Of a stretch of 64,000 nucleotides of DNA, positions 17,577 through 26,631 are shown piece by piece. Source of the DNA: Alphaproteobacteria bacterium. GTDB lineage: Bacteria > Pseudomonadota > Alphaproteobacteria > Caulobacterales > Maricaulaceae. Made by a program: the position numbers and the translations under genes. Numbering within the stretch: the stretch's first letter is position 1; each line of letters begins with the position of its first letter. The notes beneath the pieces are model-generated. The model ran no database searches. It was not told the origin of the DNA and saw only the letters and a list, made by a program, of their open reading frames with translations. Location: positions 17,538 to 81,537 of the forward strand of contig JAUIEH010000001.1 of the NCBI GenBank assembly GCA_030428405.1, in the 5' to 3' direction.

Positions 17577-18784
17577 GCGCGGCCGAGGCCTCCGACCCGC
17601 TCGAGCTGCGCGCGCAGCCGCGGCCCGTCAGGCGGTTCAACCGCAAGGCGCTGATCGTCGCAGCCGCCGGCGTCGCGGTGCTGCTCGCCGCGTCCATGAC
17701 GGTGGCGCTGTCGCCGCCGCGGGTCAGGGGCGGGGAGGCTGGCCGCGAACTATACAATGTTCGTCACGTCGCCCGCGCCGACGGCCTCGCGGCGCTGCCG
17801 GCGAGCTACGCCGACCTGCCGCCGGCGCTAGGGCCGCCGCTGCCGGGCGATCTCGGCTCGGCCATCCTCGCCGCCGAACTGGAGACCGCGCCGCCGCCGG
17901 CGCTGGAGCCCGCGCCCTTCCGGCCGAGCGCCGAGCTTGACGCCGAACGCGAGGCGCGCCTGCGCGCCGCCCAGATCGCCGAGGCCGCGCGCGAGTCCGG
18001 CGTCTTCTTCCAGCTCGCCAATGCGGGCGCCGGCGCGCGGACAGAGCCCTCAGCCGATCGCGGCTTCGACGCGCTCGCTTCGCCTTTCGCCTATCCGATC
18101 GGAGCCGACGCCCTCGCCGAGCCCGGCGCCGCCGATCCGCTCGCGCCCACGCGCGGGGAGGCTTTTCTCGACCGCGACATCGACGACTCTGTCATCAACG
18201 GCCACGCCCTCGAGGAGCCGGTTTCGCCCTATGTCGTCATGGCCGGCGCGGTGATCCCGGCGAGCCTCGTCACGGGCGTGAATTCCGACCTGCCGGGCAC
18301 GGTCATCGCCCAGGTGACCGAGAATGTCTACGACACGCCCACGGGCCGCCATCTCCTCATTCCGCAGGGCGCGCGCCTCATCGGCGCCTATGACAGCGTC
18401 GTCGCGTTTGGCCAGGAGAGGGCGCTCTTGGCCTGGTGGCGCATCGTCTTCCCGGACGGCGCCTCCATGGTCCTCGACAATCTGCCGGCGACGGACGCCT
18501 CCGGTTACGCGGGCCTCGAAGATGAGGTCGACCACCACACCTGGCGGCTCCTGCAGGGCGTGGCGCTGTCGACGCTCTTGGGCGTCGGGACAGAGCTCAC
18601 CTTCGATGACGAAAGCGATCTCGTGCGCGCCATGCGCGAGGCCGCTCAGAGTTCGGGCGATCAGGCCGGCCAGCGCATCGTCAACCGTGCGCTCTCGATC
18701 CAGCCGACCATCACCATCCGTCCAGGCTGGCCGCTGCGCGTCATCGTCCACCGCGACCTCGTTCTGCGGCCCTATCAGAGTTGA
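17573..18784 (+). CDS. trbI: TrbI, VirB10-like core scaffold
   Basis: 403 residues. A cytoplasmic N-terminus and single membrane helix (ALIVAAAGVAVLLAASMTVAL, about residues 24-45) lead into a Pro-rich periplasmic linker and the VirB10 beta-barrel domain with VMAGAVIPASLVTGVNSDLPG, VTENVYDTPTGRHLLIPQGARLIG and the C-terminal TITIRPGWPLRVIVHRDLVLRPY. It spans both membranes in the core complex. Start overlaps the trbG stop (ATGA). Confidence 0.96.
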   Translation: MSAAEASDPLELRAQPRPVRRFNRKALIVAAAGVAVLLAASMTVALSPPRVRGGEAGRELYNVRHVARADGLAALPASYADLPPALGPPLPGDLGSAILAAELETAPPPALEPAPFRPSAELDAEREARLRAAQIAEAARESGVFFQLANAGAGARTEPSADRGFDALASPFAYPIGADALAEPGAADPLAPTRGEAFLDRDIDDSVINGHALEEPVSPYVVMAGAVIPASLVTGVNSDLPGTVIAQVTENVYDTPTGRHLLIPQGARLIGAYDSVVAFGQERALLAWWRIVFPDGASMVLDNLPATDASGYAGLEDEVDHHTWRLLQGVALSTLLGVGTELTFDDESDLVRAMREAAQSSGDQAGQRIVNRALSIQPTITIRPGWPLRVIVHRDLVLRPYQS

Positions 18785-18795
18785 GGAGGGTACCC

Positions 18796-19020
18796 ATGAA
18801 GCTCGAACGACTGCCCGACCGCACGCCCGTGAAGCTAACCGCGAGCTTTCCGCCACGGGATCACGCCGACTTGGCGCTCAATGCGGAACTCTATGCGCGC
18901 ACCTATGGCGAACCCGTTCCGCCGGCCGAACTCGTTCCCTCCATAGTGCGCGCGTTCCTAGCCAGCGATCGCGACTTCAAGCGCATGCGCAAGACGGCGG
19001 AGCGCGGCGATGAGCAGTGA
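18796..19020 (+). CDS. DUF2274 domain protein
   Basis: 74 residues from the ATG at 18796, with GAGGAGGG ending five bases upstream. The sequence (PVKLTASFPPRDHADLALNAELYARTYG... LVPSIVRAFLASDRDF) matches the DUF2274 family as I know it, found right after trbI in alphaproteobacterial elements. It resembles a ribbon-helix-helix protein, so a regulatory role is plausible but unproven. Its end overlaps the next gene. Confidence 0.82.
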   Translation: MKLERLPDRTPVKLTASFPPRDHADLALNAELYARTYGEPVPPAELVPSIVRAFLASDRDFKRMRKTAERGDEQ

Positions 19021-19228
19021 CGCCGTACCATTCGACCGGCTGCTAACGGTGGCCGACGTGCTGGCGCTCACCGGCTATCGCAGCCGCACGACCCTGTGGC
19101 GCAAGGTGCGCGCGGGCGGCTTTCCGCCGCCGCGCAAGGACGGAACGGCGAGCGTGCGCTGGCGCGCCTCTGACATTCAGCGCTGGATCGAGGGGCTGCC
19201 TGAGCAGACCTATCAAGGCCCAAGCTAA
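19010..19228 (+). CDS. AlpA-like helix-turn-helix regulator
   Basis: 72 residues. LLTVADVLALTGYRSRTTLWRKVRAGGFPPPRK is the AlpA/MerR-like HTH with its characteristic GxFP(x)P turn, and SVRWRASDIQRWIEGLP is the C-terminal wing. AlpA proteins regulate excision or transfer in phage-like and conjugative elements. This is the last gene of the transfer cluster, 11 bases overlapping DUF2274. Confidence 0.85.
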   Translation: MSSDAVPFDRLLTVADVLALTGYRSRTTLWRKVRAGGFPPPRKDGTASVRWRASDIQRWIEGLPEQTYQGPS

Positions 19229-19256
19229 ATCGATTGTCGCAATGGCGATGCGCTCT

Positions 19257-19356
19257 ATGATCGATCGATCAAAAGTTTAGCTTCATAACCGATCGATCAT
19301 ACTGCTTGACTTATAACCGATCGGTCATCATATGAATGATATGATCGATCGGTTAT
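19257..19356. promoter_or_regulatory. hipBA promoter with four palindromic operators
   Basis: Four related sites centre on CGATCG: 19257-19271, 19285-19300 (ATAACCGATCGATCAT), 19313-19328 (ATAACCGATCGGTCAT) and 19341-19356 (ATGATCGATCGGTTAT). The last is the exact reverse complement of the second. A TTGACT box at 19306-19311 and AT-rich sequence from 19329 form a probable promoter whose spacer is covered by the third site. This is the arrangement expected for HipB autorepression. Confidence 0.75.
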
Positions 19357-19369
19357 ATGGAAATGCGTC

Positions 19370-19645
19370 ATGAAGATCTCTCGCCCGCAGGACCTCGGCG
19401 CGCTCATACGGAATTTCCGAACTGAAAATGGTCTCAATCAGTCCGAGCTCGCGCAACAACTTCAGACGTCGCAGAGGTGGGTTTCGCACCTAGAGAACGG
19501 CAAGCCGACAGTTCAATTGGGATTGGTATTGCGCGCGCTCAACGAACTAGGATTTACGGTCTCCATCACCCACCCCGGCCGAGAAGATCGCTCCGCGCAG
19601 TCGATTTCGCCGCGCTCGATAATTGACGACATCGTCGATGGATAA
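19370..19645 (+). CDS. hipB: HipB-type antitoxin, XRE-family repressor
   Basis: 91 residues. The HTH (LIRNFRTENGLNQSELAQQLQTSQRWVSHLENGK) and the following TVQLGLVLRALNELGFTVSI are classic for HipB antitoxins, which bind and neutralise HipA and repress their own operon. Four palindromes directly upstream are likely its operators. The gene overlaps hipA by eight bases, so the pair is co-translated. Its location just after the transfer cluster suits a stabilisation (addiction) module for the element. Confidence 0.9.
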   Translation: MKISRPQDLGALIRNFRTENGLNQSELAQQLQTSQRWVSHLENGKPTVQLGLVLRALNELGFTVSITHPGREDRSAQSISPRSIIDDIVDG

Positions 19646-20939
19646 GGAACTCGTCGTCCTCGTCAATGAGACCGTGCTCGGGTTCCTCCGACAGGCACGG
19701 AACGGCCGGTTGTCGTTTTGTTATACAGACGAGTGGATGGCGCGCATCGACGCCTTTCCGCTGTCCTTGTCCATGCCGCTGGCGCTCAGGGAACACAGCC
19801 ATCATGTCGCTCACGCCTATCTCAACGGGCTCCTTCCCGAAAGCGATGCGGCCCGTCGCGCCATCGCACGCCATTACGGTCTTTCTTCGACTACAGCCTT
19901 CAAGCTCGCAGCCGCCATGGGCGAGGACCTCGCGGGCGCCGTCCAGGTCGTGCCGCCAGATCGCTTGAATGAGCTCAAACGCCGGCAAGGAACTGCGCTC
20001 ATTCCAGAGGCGCGCCTCGGCCGCTACCTCGACGAACTCAAGACCAATCCGGGCGCTCTGCCCATCACCGAGGACGCCGGTCGCTTCAGCCTCGGCGGCG
20101 TCCAGGCCAAAAAGGCCGTCTACTGGGTCAACAACAAGTGGTACGAGCCGCGCGGGCGCACGCCGTCAACGCACATCATCAAGCCGCCCATCCCCTGGCT
20201 GGACGCACAGGTCGAGAATGAACATTTCTGCCTGCGACTCGCGGAGCGCTTGGGATTGTCTGCGTGCCGCTCTGAGATCGTTCGCATTCACGACAAGCCC
20301 AACATCGTCGTCTGGCGCTACGATCGCCAGCGGCGCAGGGGAGCACGCGTCCTCGAGCTCACCGAAACCGGCGGCTCGGTCGTTCGCATCCACCAAGAGG
20401 ACATGTGCCAGGCCTTAGGCGTTGAACCCGTCAGAAAGTATCAGGAGGATGGCGGGCCCGGCATGAAGGCCATCATGGCGTTGCTCTCGGGCTCCGGTCG
20501 CCCGACGGCGGACCGGCGCCGTTTCATGGCCGCATGCCTCTACAACTTCATCATTCTTGGCACGGACGCTCACGCCAAGAACTACTCCGTTTTGATAGAT
20601 CACAGCCACTATCGGCTTGCGCCTCTCTACGACATCAACTCGGTGCTGCCGTATGAGTCCCGCCTCGACGGGTCTCGCAAGCTCGCCATGTCAGTGGGCG
20701 GACAGAACAAGTGGCGAGCGATTGCTCTGCGAGACTGGGAAAAAGCCGCCGACGAATGTGGCTATCCCTTCGACGAACTCGTCGACCAACTCACAAAATT
20801 GCTCAATGCCGCGCCGGACGCCGCAGCGAGTGTGCTCAACTCATGCCAGGCGGCCGGACTTGATTCTCCGATCTTGGTTCGCTTGGCCGATCAGATCGCT
20901 CGGCGCTGCGGCAAGCTAAAGCGATCGTTTGAACTCTAA
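19638..20939 (+). CDS. hipA: HipA-type serine/threonine kinase toxin
   Basis: 433 residues from the ATG at 19638 (MDKELVVLVN), overlapping hipB. HipA landmarks in order: N-terminal LSMPL region, FSLGGVQAKKAVYWV (nucleotide loop), STHIIKPP, ENEHFCLRLAERLGL, the ILGTDAHAKNYSVLI catalytic segment and LAPLYDINS metal-binding segment. Known HipA kinases phosphorylate glutamyl-tRNA synthetase or related targets and halt growth; the target here is not known. All catalytic segments look intact. Confidence 0.92.
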   Translation: MDKELVVLVNETVLGFLRQARNGRLSFCYTDEWMARIDAFPLSLSMPLALREHSHHVAHAYLNGLLPESDAARRAIARHYGLSSTTAFKLAAAMGEDLAGAVQVVPPDRLNELKRRQGTALIPEARLGRYLDELKTNPGALPITEDAGRFSLGGVQAKKAVYWVNNKWYEPRGRTPSTHIIKPPIPWLDAQVENEHFCLRLAERLGLSACRSEIVRIHDKPNIVVWRYDRQRRRGARVLELTETGGSVVRIHQEDMCQALGVEPVRKYQEDGGPGMKAIMALLSGSGRPTADRRRFMAACLYNFIILGTDAHAKNYSVLIDHSHYRLAPLYDINSVLPYESRLDGSRKLAMSVGGQNKWRAIALRDWEKAADECGYPFDELVDQLTKLLNAAPDAAASVLNSCQAAGLDSPILVRLADQIARRCGKLKRSFEL

Positions 20940-21262
20940 TTGCACGGCGGCCGCCGCCCTACGACGACGAGGGTCCCCACACTCCATGACTGCGCCAAGC
21001 TTGCACGCCGCCGCCAGTTGGCGGTTCAGCTCGAGCGCGACGATGCCATGGAAGTGTTGGACGCTTCATTCGGCGATCCCAGCGAGGTCCCGTCACCGCA
21101 GGGACCCGTTGCGAATGAGCAAACTGACCGCGGCCCTGACTTGCGATCACGAACTGTGATTTCAAGGCTTAACTCGCCGTCCAGGCATTGTGTGGTGCAA
21201 GCCGGCCTCGCCTCGGACCAATGACTAGGTAGCGCGGAGCGCCGCCGGCTCGCCAAATGCGC
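20940..21262. other. Intergenic between converging hipA and cus operons
   Basis: About 320 bases where two transcription units converge. A GGCGGCCGCC palindrome at 20947-20956, just after the hipA stop, may take part in termination but has no T-run. No open frame with protein character was found. Confidence 0.4.
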
Positions 21263-21712
21263 TCACTCCGTCTCCGCGGGCTCTATCTCCACGACGCGGA
21301 ACACATCGTCGCGGCCGCGGCGGATGGTGAAGTTCACGTCCTGGCCTGCTTCGAACGCCGAAAGATCGACGCGGCGCGTGACCGGGACGTCCATCGTCAT
21401 AGCCGGCCAGCCGATCTCGGGCATCGGCGGATGCGTGATGTTGATCGAGCCTGCCTCAGCGTCGACGGCGTTGATGGTTCCAAGCGCAGTCGCCTCGCTG
21501 GCGTCCCCGGCGCCGAGATCGATTCCGCCGTGCCCATAGGATGCGCCCTCGTCGGTCATCTCGTCATCCGTCATGGCGTCGTGATCATTCGCCATCTCGT
21601 CGCGATGCGCGCCGTTATCCGCGTGCGACTGGTCCATCTCGTTGGCGTTCGAGCAGCCCGCGAAAACGATCAGCGATCCGGCCATGGCGGCGATGCGGAG
21701 TGAAACAGGCAT
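21263..21712 (-). CDS. cusF: CusF-like copper/silver-binding lipoprotein
   Basis: 149 residues, last gene of the cus operon. The leader ends SLIVFAGC (lipobox). A His/Asp/Met-rich linker precedes a CusF-type domain: GTINAVDAEAGSINITHPPM followed by GWPAMTMDVPV, where the W and the Met residues correspond to the Cu(I)/Ag(I)-binding site of CusF. It probably carries metal in the periplasm to the CusCBA pump. AGGAG lies about eight bases before the ATG, inside the end of cusA. Confidence 0.85.
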   Translation of the reverse strand: MPVSLRIAAMAGSLIVFAGCSNANEMDQSHADNGAHRDEMANDHDAMTDDEMTDEGASYGHGGIDLGAGDASEATALGTINAVDAEAGSINITHPPMPEIGWPAMTMDVPVTRRVDLSAFEAGQDVNFTIRRGRDDVFRVVEIEPAETE

Positions 21713-21713
21713 G

Positions 21714-24700
21714 TCAGGCTCCTAGTGATTGGGCGAGGTGGGTATCGTCCGCCGGCGGCGAGGTCGCGCCGGCCAGGCGCTGTCTCCGGGCTTCCCAGAC
21801 GAAGTATAGAACGGGCAGGACGACGAGCGTGAGCACCGTCGTTGTGATCATGCCGCCGACCATCGGCAGCGCGATGCGGCGCATGACGTCGGCGCCCAAG
21901 CCGTCGGTGAAGAAGATGGGCGCAAGACCCGCGAAGATGGCGAGCACCGTCATCAGCTTCGGCCGCAGGCGCATGACCGCGCCGCTCATAACGGCCTTGG
22001 TCAATGCGCCACGGTCGGCGGGCGAGGTCTCCCGCACCTGCTGGTCGAGATAGATCAACATGACGACGGCGGTCTCCACCGCAATGCCGCCCAGAGCGAT
22101 GAAGCCGACTGCGACCGCGACCGACATGTCGTAGCCGGCCAGCCAGACCGACCAGAGGCCTCCGATCAGCGCGAAAGGCAGCGACGCCATGATGAGCAGC
22201 GTCCGATCCAAGCGGCCGAAATGAAGCATGAGGAGGACGAAGATGATGGCGATGGCGGCCGGGATCGCGAAGGACAAGCGCTCGCGGGCCTCGATCATCT
22301 GTTCGAATTGCCCCGACCAATCGATGGCATAATCGGCCGGCAGCTCGACCTCTTCGTCCACACGCGCGTCCGCGTCGGCGACATAGCCGGCGATGTCGCG
22401 ACCGACGACATCGACGAACACCCAGCCGGTCAATCGCGCATTCTCCGAGCGAATGACGGGCGGGCCGTCGGCAAACTCGATCGAGGCCAACTCGCCCAAG
22501 GGCACATGTGCGCCTGCCGGCGTCGGCACGAGGATGTCGTCGAGCGCGCCGGCCGTCTCGCGGAACGGGCGATCATAGCGGATCATAATGTCGTAGCGCT
22601 CGCGCCCTTGCACGCTCTCCGCGACGGGCAAGCCGCCAAGCGCAGTCTCGACGACCATTTGCACGGTGCCCAGATCCACGCCGTGACGCGCGAGTGCGTT
22701 TCGGTCGGGATTAATTTCCAGATAACGCCCGCCGGTCGTGCGATCAGCAAAGGCTGACCGCGTGCCGGGAACGCTGCGCACCGCCGCCTCGACTTCCGCT
22801 GCGATGCGCTCGATCGTCTCCAGGTTCGGGCCGGTGATTTTGATGCCCACGGGCGTGCGGATGCCTGTCGAGATCATGTCCATGCGAATGCGGATCGGGT
22901 AGCCCCAGGAATTCACGAGGCCGGGCATGCGCACGCGGGCGTCAAGTTCTTCGATCAGCGTCTCCGGCGTCACGCCCACGCGCCACTCATCGCGCGGCCG
23001 CAAACGAATCCAGGTCTCGATCATGGAAAGCGGCGCGGGATCGGTCGCGGTGTCGGCGCGGCCGACCTTGCCAAAGGCGAGTTCGACCTCCGGCACGGTC
23101 ATTATCAAACGGTTGGTCTGAGCGAGGATGTCGCGCGCCCGGCTCACCGATACGCCGGGAAGGGTCGTCGGCATGTAGAGAAGCTCGCCTTCGTAGAGCG
23201 GCGGCATGAACTCGCCGCCCAGACGCGTCAGCGGGATCGCGGCGCTGGCGAGCAGACCGAGCGTGAAAGCCAGCGTTAGCCAGCGAAACCTCAGTGCTGC
23301 GCGCAGGATGGGCCGGTAAACCGCGATCAAGACGGCCATGATCGGATTGGCCGTTTCGGGCCGCTGGCGTCCTCTCACGAGGAGCATGATCAGCACGGGA
23401 ACGAGCGTCACCGAAAGCCCGGCGGCGAACGCCATTGCGTAAGTCTTGGTGTAAGCGAGAGGCGAGAAAAGGCGGTAGCTCTCGCCCGTCAACGCGAAGA
23501 CCGGCAGGAACGAAGCGGTGATGATCAGTAGCGAGAAGAACAGCCCCGGACCGACCTCCTGGGCCGCGCGCAGCCGGGCGGCGTTGCCGTCTTGGGGCGA
23601 GGCGTCGTCCGGCAGCTCCGCCAAGCGGCGATTGGCGTTCTCGACCATCACGATGGAGGCGTCGACCATCGCCCCGATCGCAATGGCGATACCGCCCAGG
23701 GACATGATGTTCGCGGTCACGCCCTGCGCCTGCATGACGATGAATGCCGCCAGAACACCGAGCGGCAGCGTGATGATCGCGACAAAGGCGGAGCGCACGT
23801 GGAGGAGGAATATGAAGACGACGAGCGCGACGGCTATGCCTTCCTCGAACAGCTTGTGGCGCAAATAATCGACAGCTCCTTCGATCAGCGGCGCACGGTC
23901 ATAGACGGTGATTATTTCGACGCCGTCCGGCAGTCCGTCTTCGAGGTCCTGCAAGCGTTCGCGCACGGCCTCGATAACGGTCAGCGCGTTTTCGCCGGAC
24001 CGCATCACGACGATGCCCGCGACGACCTCGCCTTCGCCGTTGAGCTCGGTGACGCCGCGACGCAGCCCTGGCCCTTCGACGACGCGGCCGAGATCACCGA
24101 GGCGAATGGGGGTGCCCTCGACCGCTGCGACAACGACTTGTTCTAAATCGTCGCGATCGCTGACATAGCCGTAGGAGCGCACGAAGAACTCGGTTTCGGC
24201 CTGTTCGATGATGCGGCCGCTCGTTTCGCGCGAGGCCGCGCGCACGGCTTCGATGACGCGGCTGATCGGGATGTCGAAAGCGCGCAAGCGGTTGGGATCG
24301 AGCAGAACCTGATATTCGCGAACGTATCCGCCGACGGAGGCCACCTCGGCGACGCCGGGCACGGCCGCCAGCTCGAAGCGCAGAAACCAATCCTGCACGG
24401 CTCGGAGATCGGCCAGGTCACGCTCGCCGGTCCGATCAATAAGCGCGTACTGAAAAACCCAGCCAACACCCGTGGCGTCGGGGCCGAGCTGCGGGCGTGC
24501 GGAGGACGGCAAATCGCCCTGGATGCGCGAAAGCGCCTCGACGACCCGCGATCGCGCCCAATATTGATCCACGCCGTCCTCAAATACTACGTACACGAAC
24601 GACGTGCCGAACATGGAAAAACCGCGCACGTCTTGGGTTCGCGGCAGACCTAGCAAAGTCGAGGCGAGGGGATAGGTGACGAGGTCTTCAACGACCTGTG

Positions 24701-24911
24701 GACTTTGGCCGGGGAAATCCGTGCGGATGATGACCTGCGTGTCGGACATGTCGGGAATGGCGTCGAGCGGTATGCGCTCGACCGCGCGCACGCCCGCCAC
24801 CAGAAGCAGCGCCGCGCCGAAAAGGACGAGAAGCCGATTGCCGACCGACCACGCGATCAGCTTGGCGACCCAGCTTTCGGTCGGATCTCTAAGTTCGGTA
24901 TCAGTGGTCAT
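21714..24911 (-). CDS. cusA: CusA-type Cu(I)/Ag(I) RND efflux pump
   Basis: 1065 residues from the ATG at 24911; a start twelve codons upstream is possible but lies further into cusB. The membrane signature GGIAIAIGAMVDASIVMVENAN is the monovalent-metal (CusA) form rather than the divalent CzcA form. Met residues in LLYMPTTLPG, PLSMIETWIRL and RMDMISTGI sit where the CusA metal-binding triad is expected. It exports copper or silver from periplasm or cytoplasm through the CusB-CusC channel. Operon order is cusC-cusB-cusA-cusF. Confidence 0.93.
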   Translation of the reverse strand: MTTDTELRDPTESWVAKLIAWSVGNRLLVLFGAALLLVAGVRAVERIPLDAIPDMSDTQVIIRTDFPGQSPQVVEDLVTYPLASTLLGLPRTQDVRGFSMFGTSFVYVVFEDGVDQYWARSRVVEALSRIQGDLPSSARPQLGPDATGVGWVFQYALIDRTGERDLADLRAVQDWFLRFELAAVPGVAEVASVGGYVREYQVLLDPNRLRAFDIPISRVIEAVRAASRETSGRIIEQAETEFFVRSYGYVSDRDDLEQVVVAAVEGTPIRLGDLGRVVEGPGLRRGVTELNGEGEVVAGIVVMRSGENALTVIEAVRERLQDLEDGLPDGVEIITVYDRAPLIEGAVDYLRHKLFEEGIAVALVVFIFLLHVRSAFVAIITLPLGVLAAFIVMQAQGVTANIMSLGGIAIAIGAMVDASIVMVENANRRLAELPDDASPQDGNAARLRAAQEVGPGLFFSLLIITASFLPVFALTGESYRLFSPLAYTKTYAMAFAAGLSVTLVPVLIMLLVRGRQRPETANPIMAVLIAVYRPILRAALRFRWLTLAFTLGLLASAAIPLTRLGGEFMPPLYEGELLYMPTTLPGVSVSRARDILAQTNRLIMTVPEVELAFGKVGRADTATDPAPLSMIETWIRLRPRDEWRVGVTPETLIEELDARVRMPGLVNSWGYPIRIRMDMISTGIRTPVGIKITGPNLETIERIAAEVEAAVRSVPGTRSAFADRTTGGRYLEINPDRNALARHGVDLGTVQMVVETALGGLPVAESVQGRERYDIMIRYDRPFRETAGALDDILVPTPAGAHVPLGELASIEFADGPPVIRSENARLTGWVFVDVVGRDIAGYVADADARVDEEVELPADYAIDWSGQFEQMIEARERLSFAIPAAIAIIFVLLMLHFGRLDRTLLIMASLPFALIGGLWSVWLAGYDMSVAVAVGFIALGGIAVETAVVMLIYLDQQVRETSPADRGALTKAVMSGAVMRLRPKLMTVLAIFAGLAPIFFTDGLGADVMRRIALPMVGGMITTTVLTLVVLPVLYFVWEARRQRLAGATSPPADDTHLAQSLGA

Positions 24912-26631
24912 GAGTAAGCGCAGCCCGCGCCGCGTCTTCATCGTCATCGTTTGAGGCGGCGTCTTCGGTCGCTGCGGCGTCGCTTATTTGAGGCCACTCG
25001 ATTGGTGCAGCTTCGCCGGCGTTGAAGGGATTGGCCGCGCGTTCGCCCTCTTGGAGCCAGCGGCGACCGCTGGCCGTGTCCTCGAAAAGGACCACGCCAA
25101 GTTCCGCGTAGCGTTGCGGACGGCCTTCGAGCAGCCATGGCTCCAGAGCGGCGATGAGACTGGCGAGCGCATCGTGAAGCTCGGTTTCCGTGCGCGCTGC
25201 GCCTGCAGCCGCAAGTGGCGGTCTAGTCGCCTCCATGACGCGGGCCAGGCGCGTGTCGGGATAACGGCCCTCGAGGTAAAGCGCGGAATCGACGGCGACC
25301 TGCAGAAGATCGGATTGGACGTCGAATCCATCGACGAGCGCTTCATGGACATAGAGGGCGGCGTCGATGACATGATCGATCGTCGACAGCTCAACATCCG
25401 ACAGCGATATGAGCGAAAGGGGGAGGTTCTGACGTTCAAGCCGGCGGAACGTCTCTCTGAGCGAACTCTCGGAGTCCAAGAGGAACTGGCCGGAAACGAC
25501 AATCATTTCTCCGGCTTCCAATCCCGACAAGATCTCGGTGCGGCCGCCGCTTTCCAACCCGGTCTCGACGACACGCGGCTGAAAGCGTCCGCCGCCGAGC
25601 GAGACCACGACGCGGGCGCCGGAACCGTCTCGCAAAACGGCGTCGCTCGACACGGACAGACGACGCTCGCGACCGGCCTGAAAGACGATGTCGGCATAGG
25701 CGCCGGGCCGGATTTCGCCGGCGGTATTGTCGATGACGAGGCGCACGTCCGCTGTCCGCGTGCGGGCGTCCAGCGTGGGGTAGATGTAGTCTAGTGTCGT
25801 TTCGACGTCAGGCATGTCCGCGCTCGGAAAGCCGACCCTCGCAGGCGCGCCGGGCTCGAGAAACTGCAAATCCTGCTCGGGCACGGAGGCGATCAGCCAG
25901 AGCTCTGAATAATCCTGAAGCGTGAGTATGCCGGCGCCGGACGCGACATAGCTCCCCTCCACGACGTCGATTTCGGCGACCAGCCCCGAGGCCTGTGCGA
26001 ATATGGGCACGAGCTCCATCGCTTCGCCGCTGTCTCGCAGGCGTTCGATCGTGGCCGTCTGCATGCCCAGCGCTTCGAGCCGGCGCGCCGCGGCGCGCGC
26101 GCGGCTGGCGCTTGATCCGCGCGCGGCGAGGTAGTCTTGTTGGGCTGCGACGAGTTCAGGGCTGTAGAGCTCGAACAAAAGGTCCCCGGCTTCGACCGGA
26201 TCGCCGACGGCGCGCACGGCGAGGCGTTCGATCCAGCCCTCGACGCGGCTCGTGATCGCCGCCTGGGTTCGAGGGTTGGCGGAAACGGCCGCGAAGCTGC
26301 GCACCTCGCCGCCGAACAGTGCGATCTCGACTGGCTCGATCTGAACGCCGATCGTCTGAATGATCTCGGACGCCACGGTGACGACGGCCCGCGGCGGAGA
26401 TGCGCCATCATCGGAAGGAGCGAGCGCGTCGGCTTCCTCGACCGGGACGAGGTCCATGCCGCAGATCGGACAGGTCCCGTCCTGATCCGCAATGTAGTGG
26501 GGATGCATCGGGCAGGTGTAGAGCTGCCCGGTCGCCTCGGCCTCCTGTGCAACAGCCGGCGCCGGCGCCAGCACGGTTGGCGCAGCGAGGAAGGCGACGC
26601 AAACAAAGGCGGCGAGGATTGAACGTCTCAT
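24901..26631 (-). CDS. cusB: CusB-type periplasmic adaptor with metal-binding N-terminus
   Basis: 576 residues. A signal peptide is followed by a heavy-metal-binding domain, LYTCPMHPHYIADQDGTCPICGMDL (split as TCPMHP and CPICGM), then barrel-sandwich adaptor repeats (VEGWIERLAVRAVGDPVEAGDLLFELYSPEL is the usual lipoyl-like hairpin region). A C-terminal helical extension of about 150 residues goes beyond the standard adaptor and is of unknown role. Start overlaps the tolC-like gene (ATGA) and the end overlaps cusA by 11 bases. Confidence 0.9.
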   Translation of the reverse strand: MRRSILAAFVCVAFLAAPTVLAPAPAVAQEAEATGQLYTCPMHPHYIADQDGTCPICGMDLVPVEEADALAPSDDGASPPRAVVTVASEIIQTIGVQIEPVEIALFGGEVRSFAAVSANPRTQAAITSRVEGWIERLAVRAVGDPVEAGDLLFELYSPELVAAQQDYLAARGSSASRARAAARRLEALGMQTATIERLRDSGEAMELVPIFAQASGLVAEIDVVEGSYVASGAGILTLQDYSELWLIASVPEQDLQFLEPGAPARVGFPSADMPDVETTLDYIYPTLDARTRTADVRLVIDNTAGEIRPGAYADIVFQAGRERRLSVSSDAVLRDGSGARVVVSLGGGRFQPRVVETGLESGGRTEILSGLEAGEMIVVSGQFLLDSESSLRETFRRLERQNLPLSLISLSDVELSTIDHVIDAALYVHEALVDGFDVQSDLLQVAVDSALYLEGRYPDTRLARVMEATRPPLAAAGAARTETELHDALASLIAALEPWLLEGRPQRYAELGVVLFEDTASGRRWLQEGERAANPFNAGEAAPIEWPQISDAAATEDAASNDDDEDAARAALTHDH

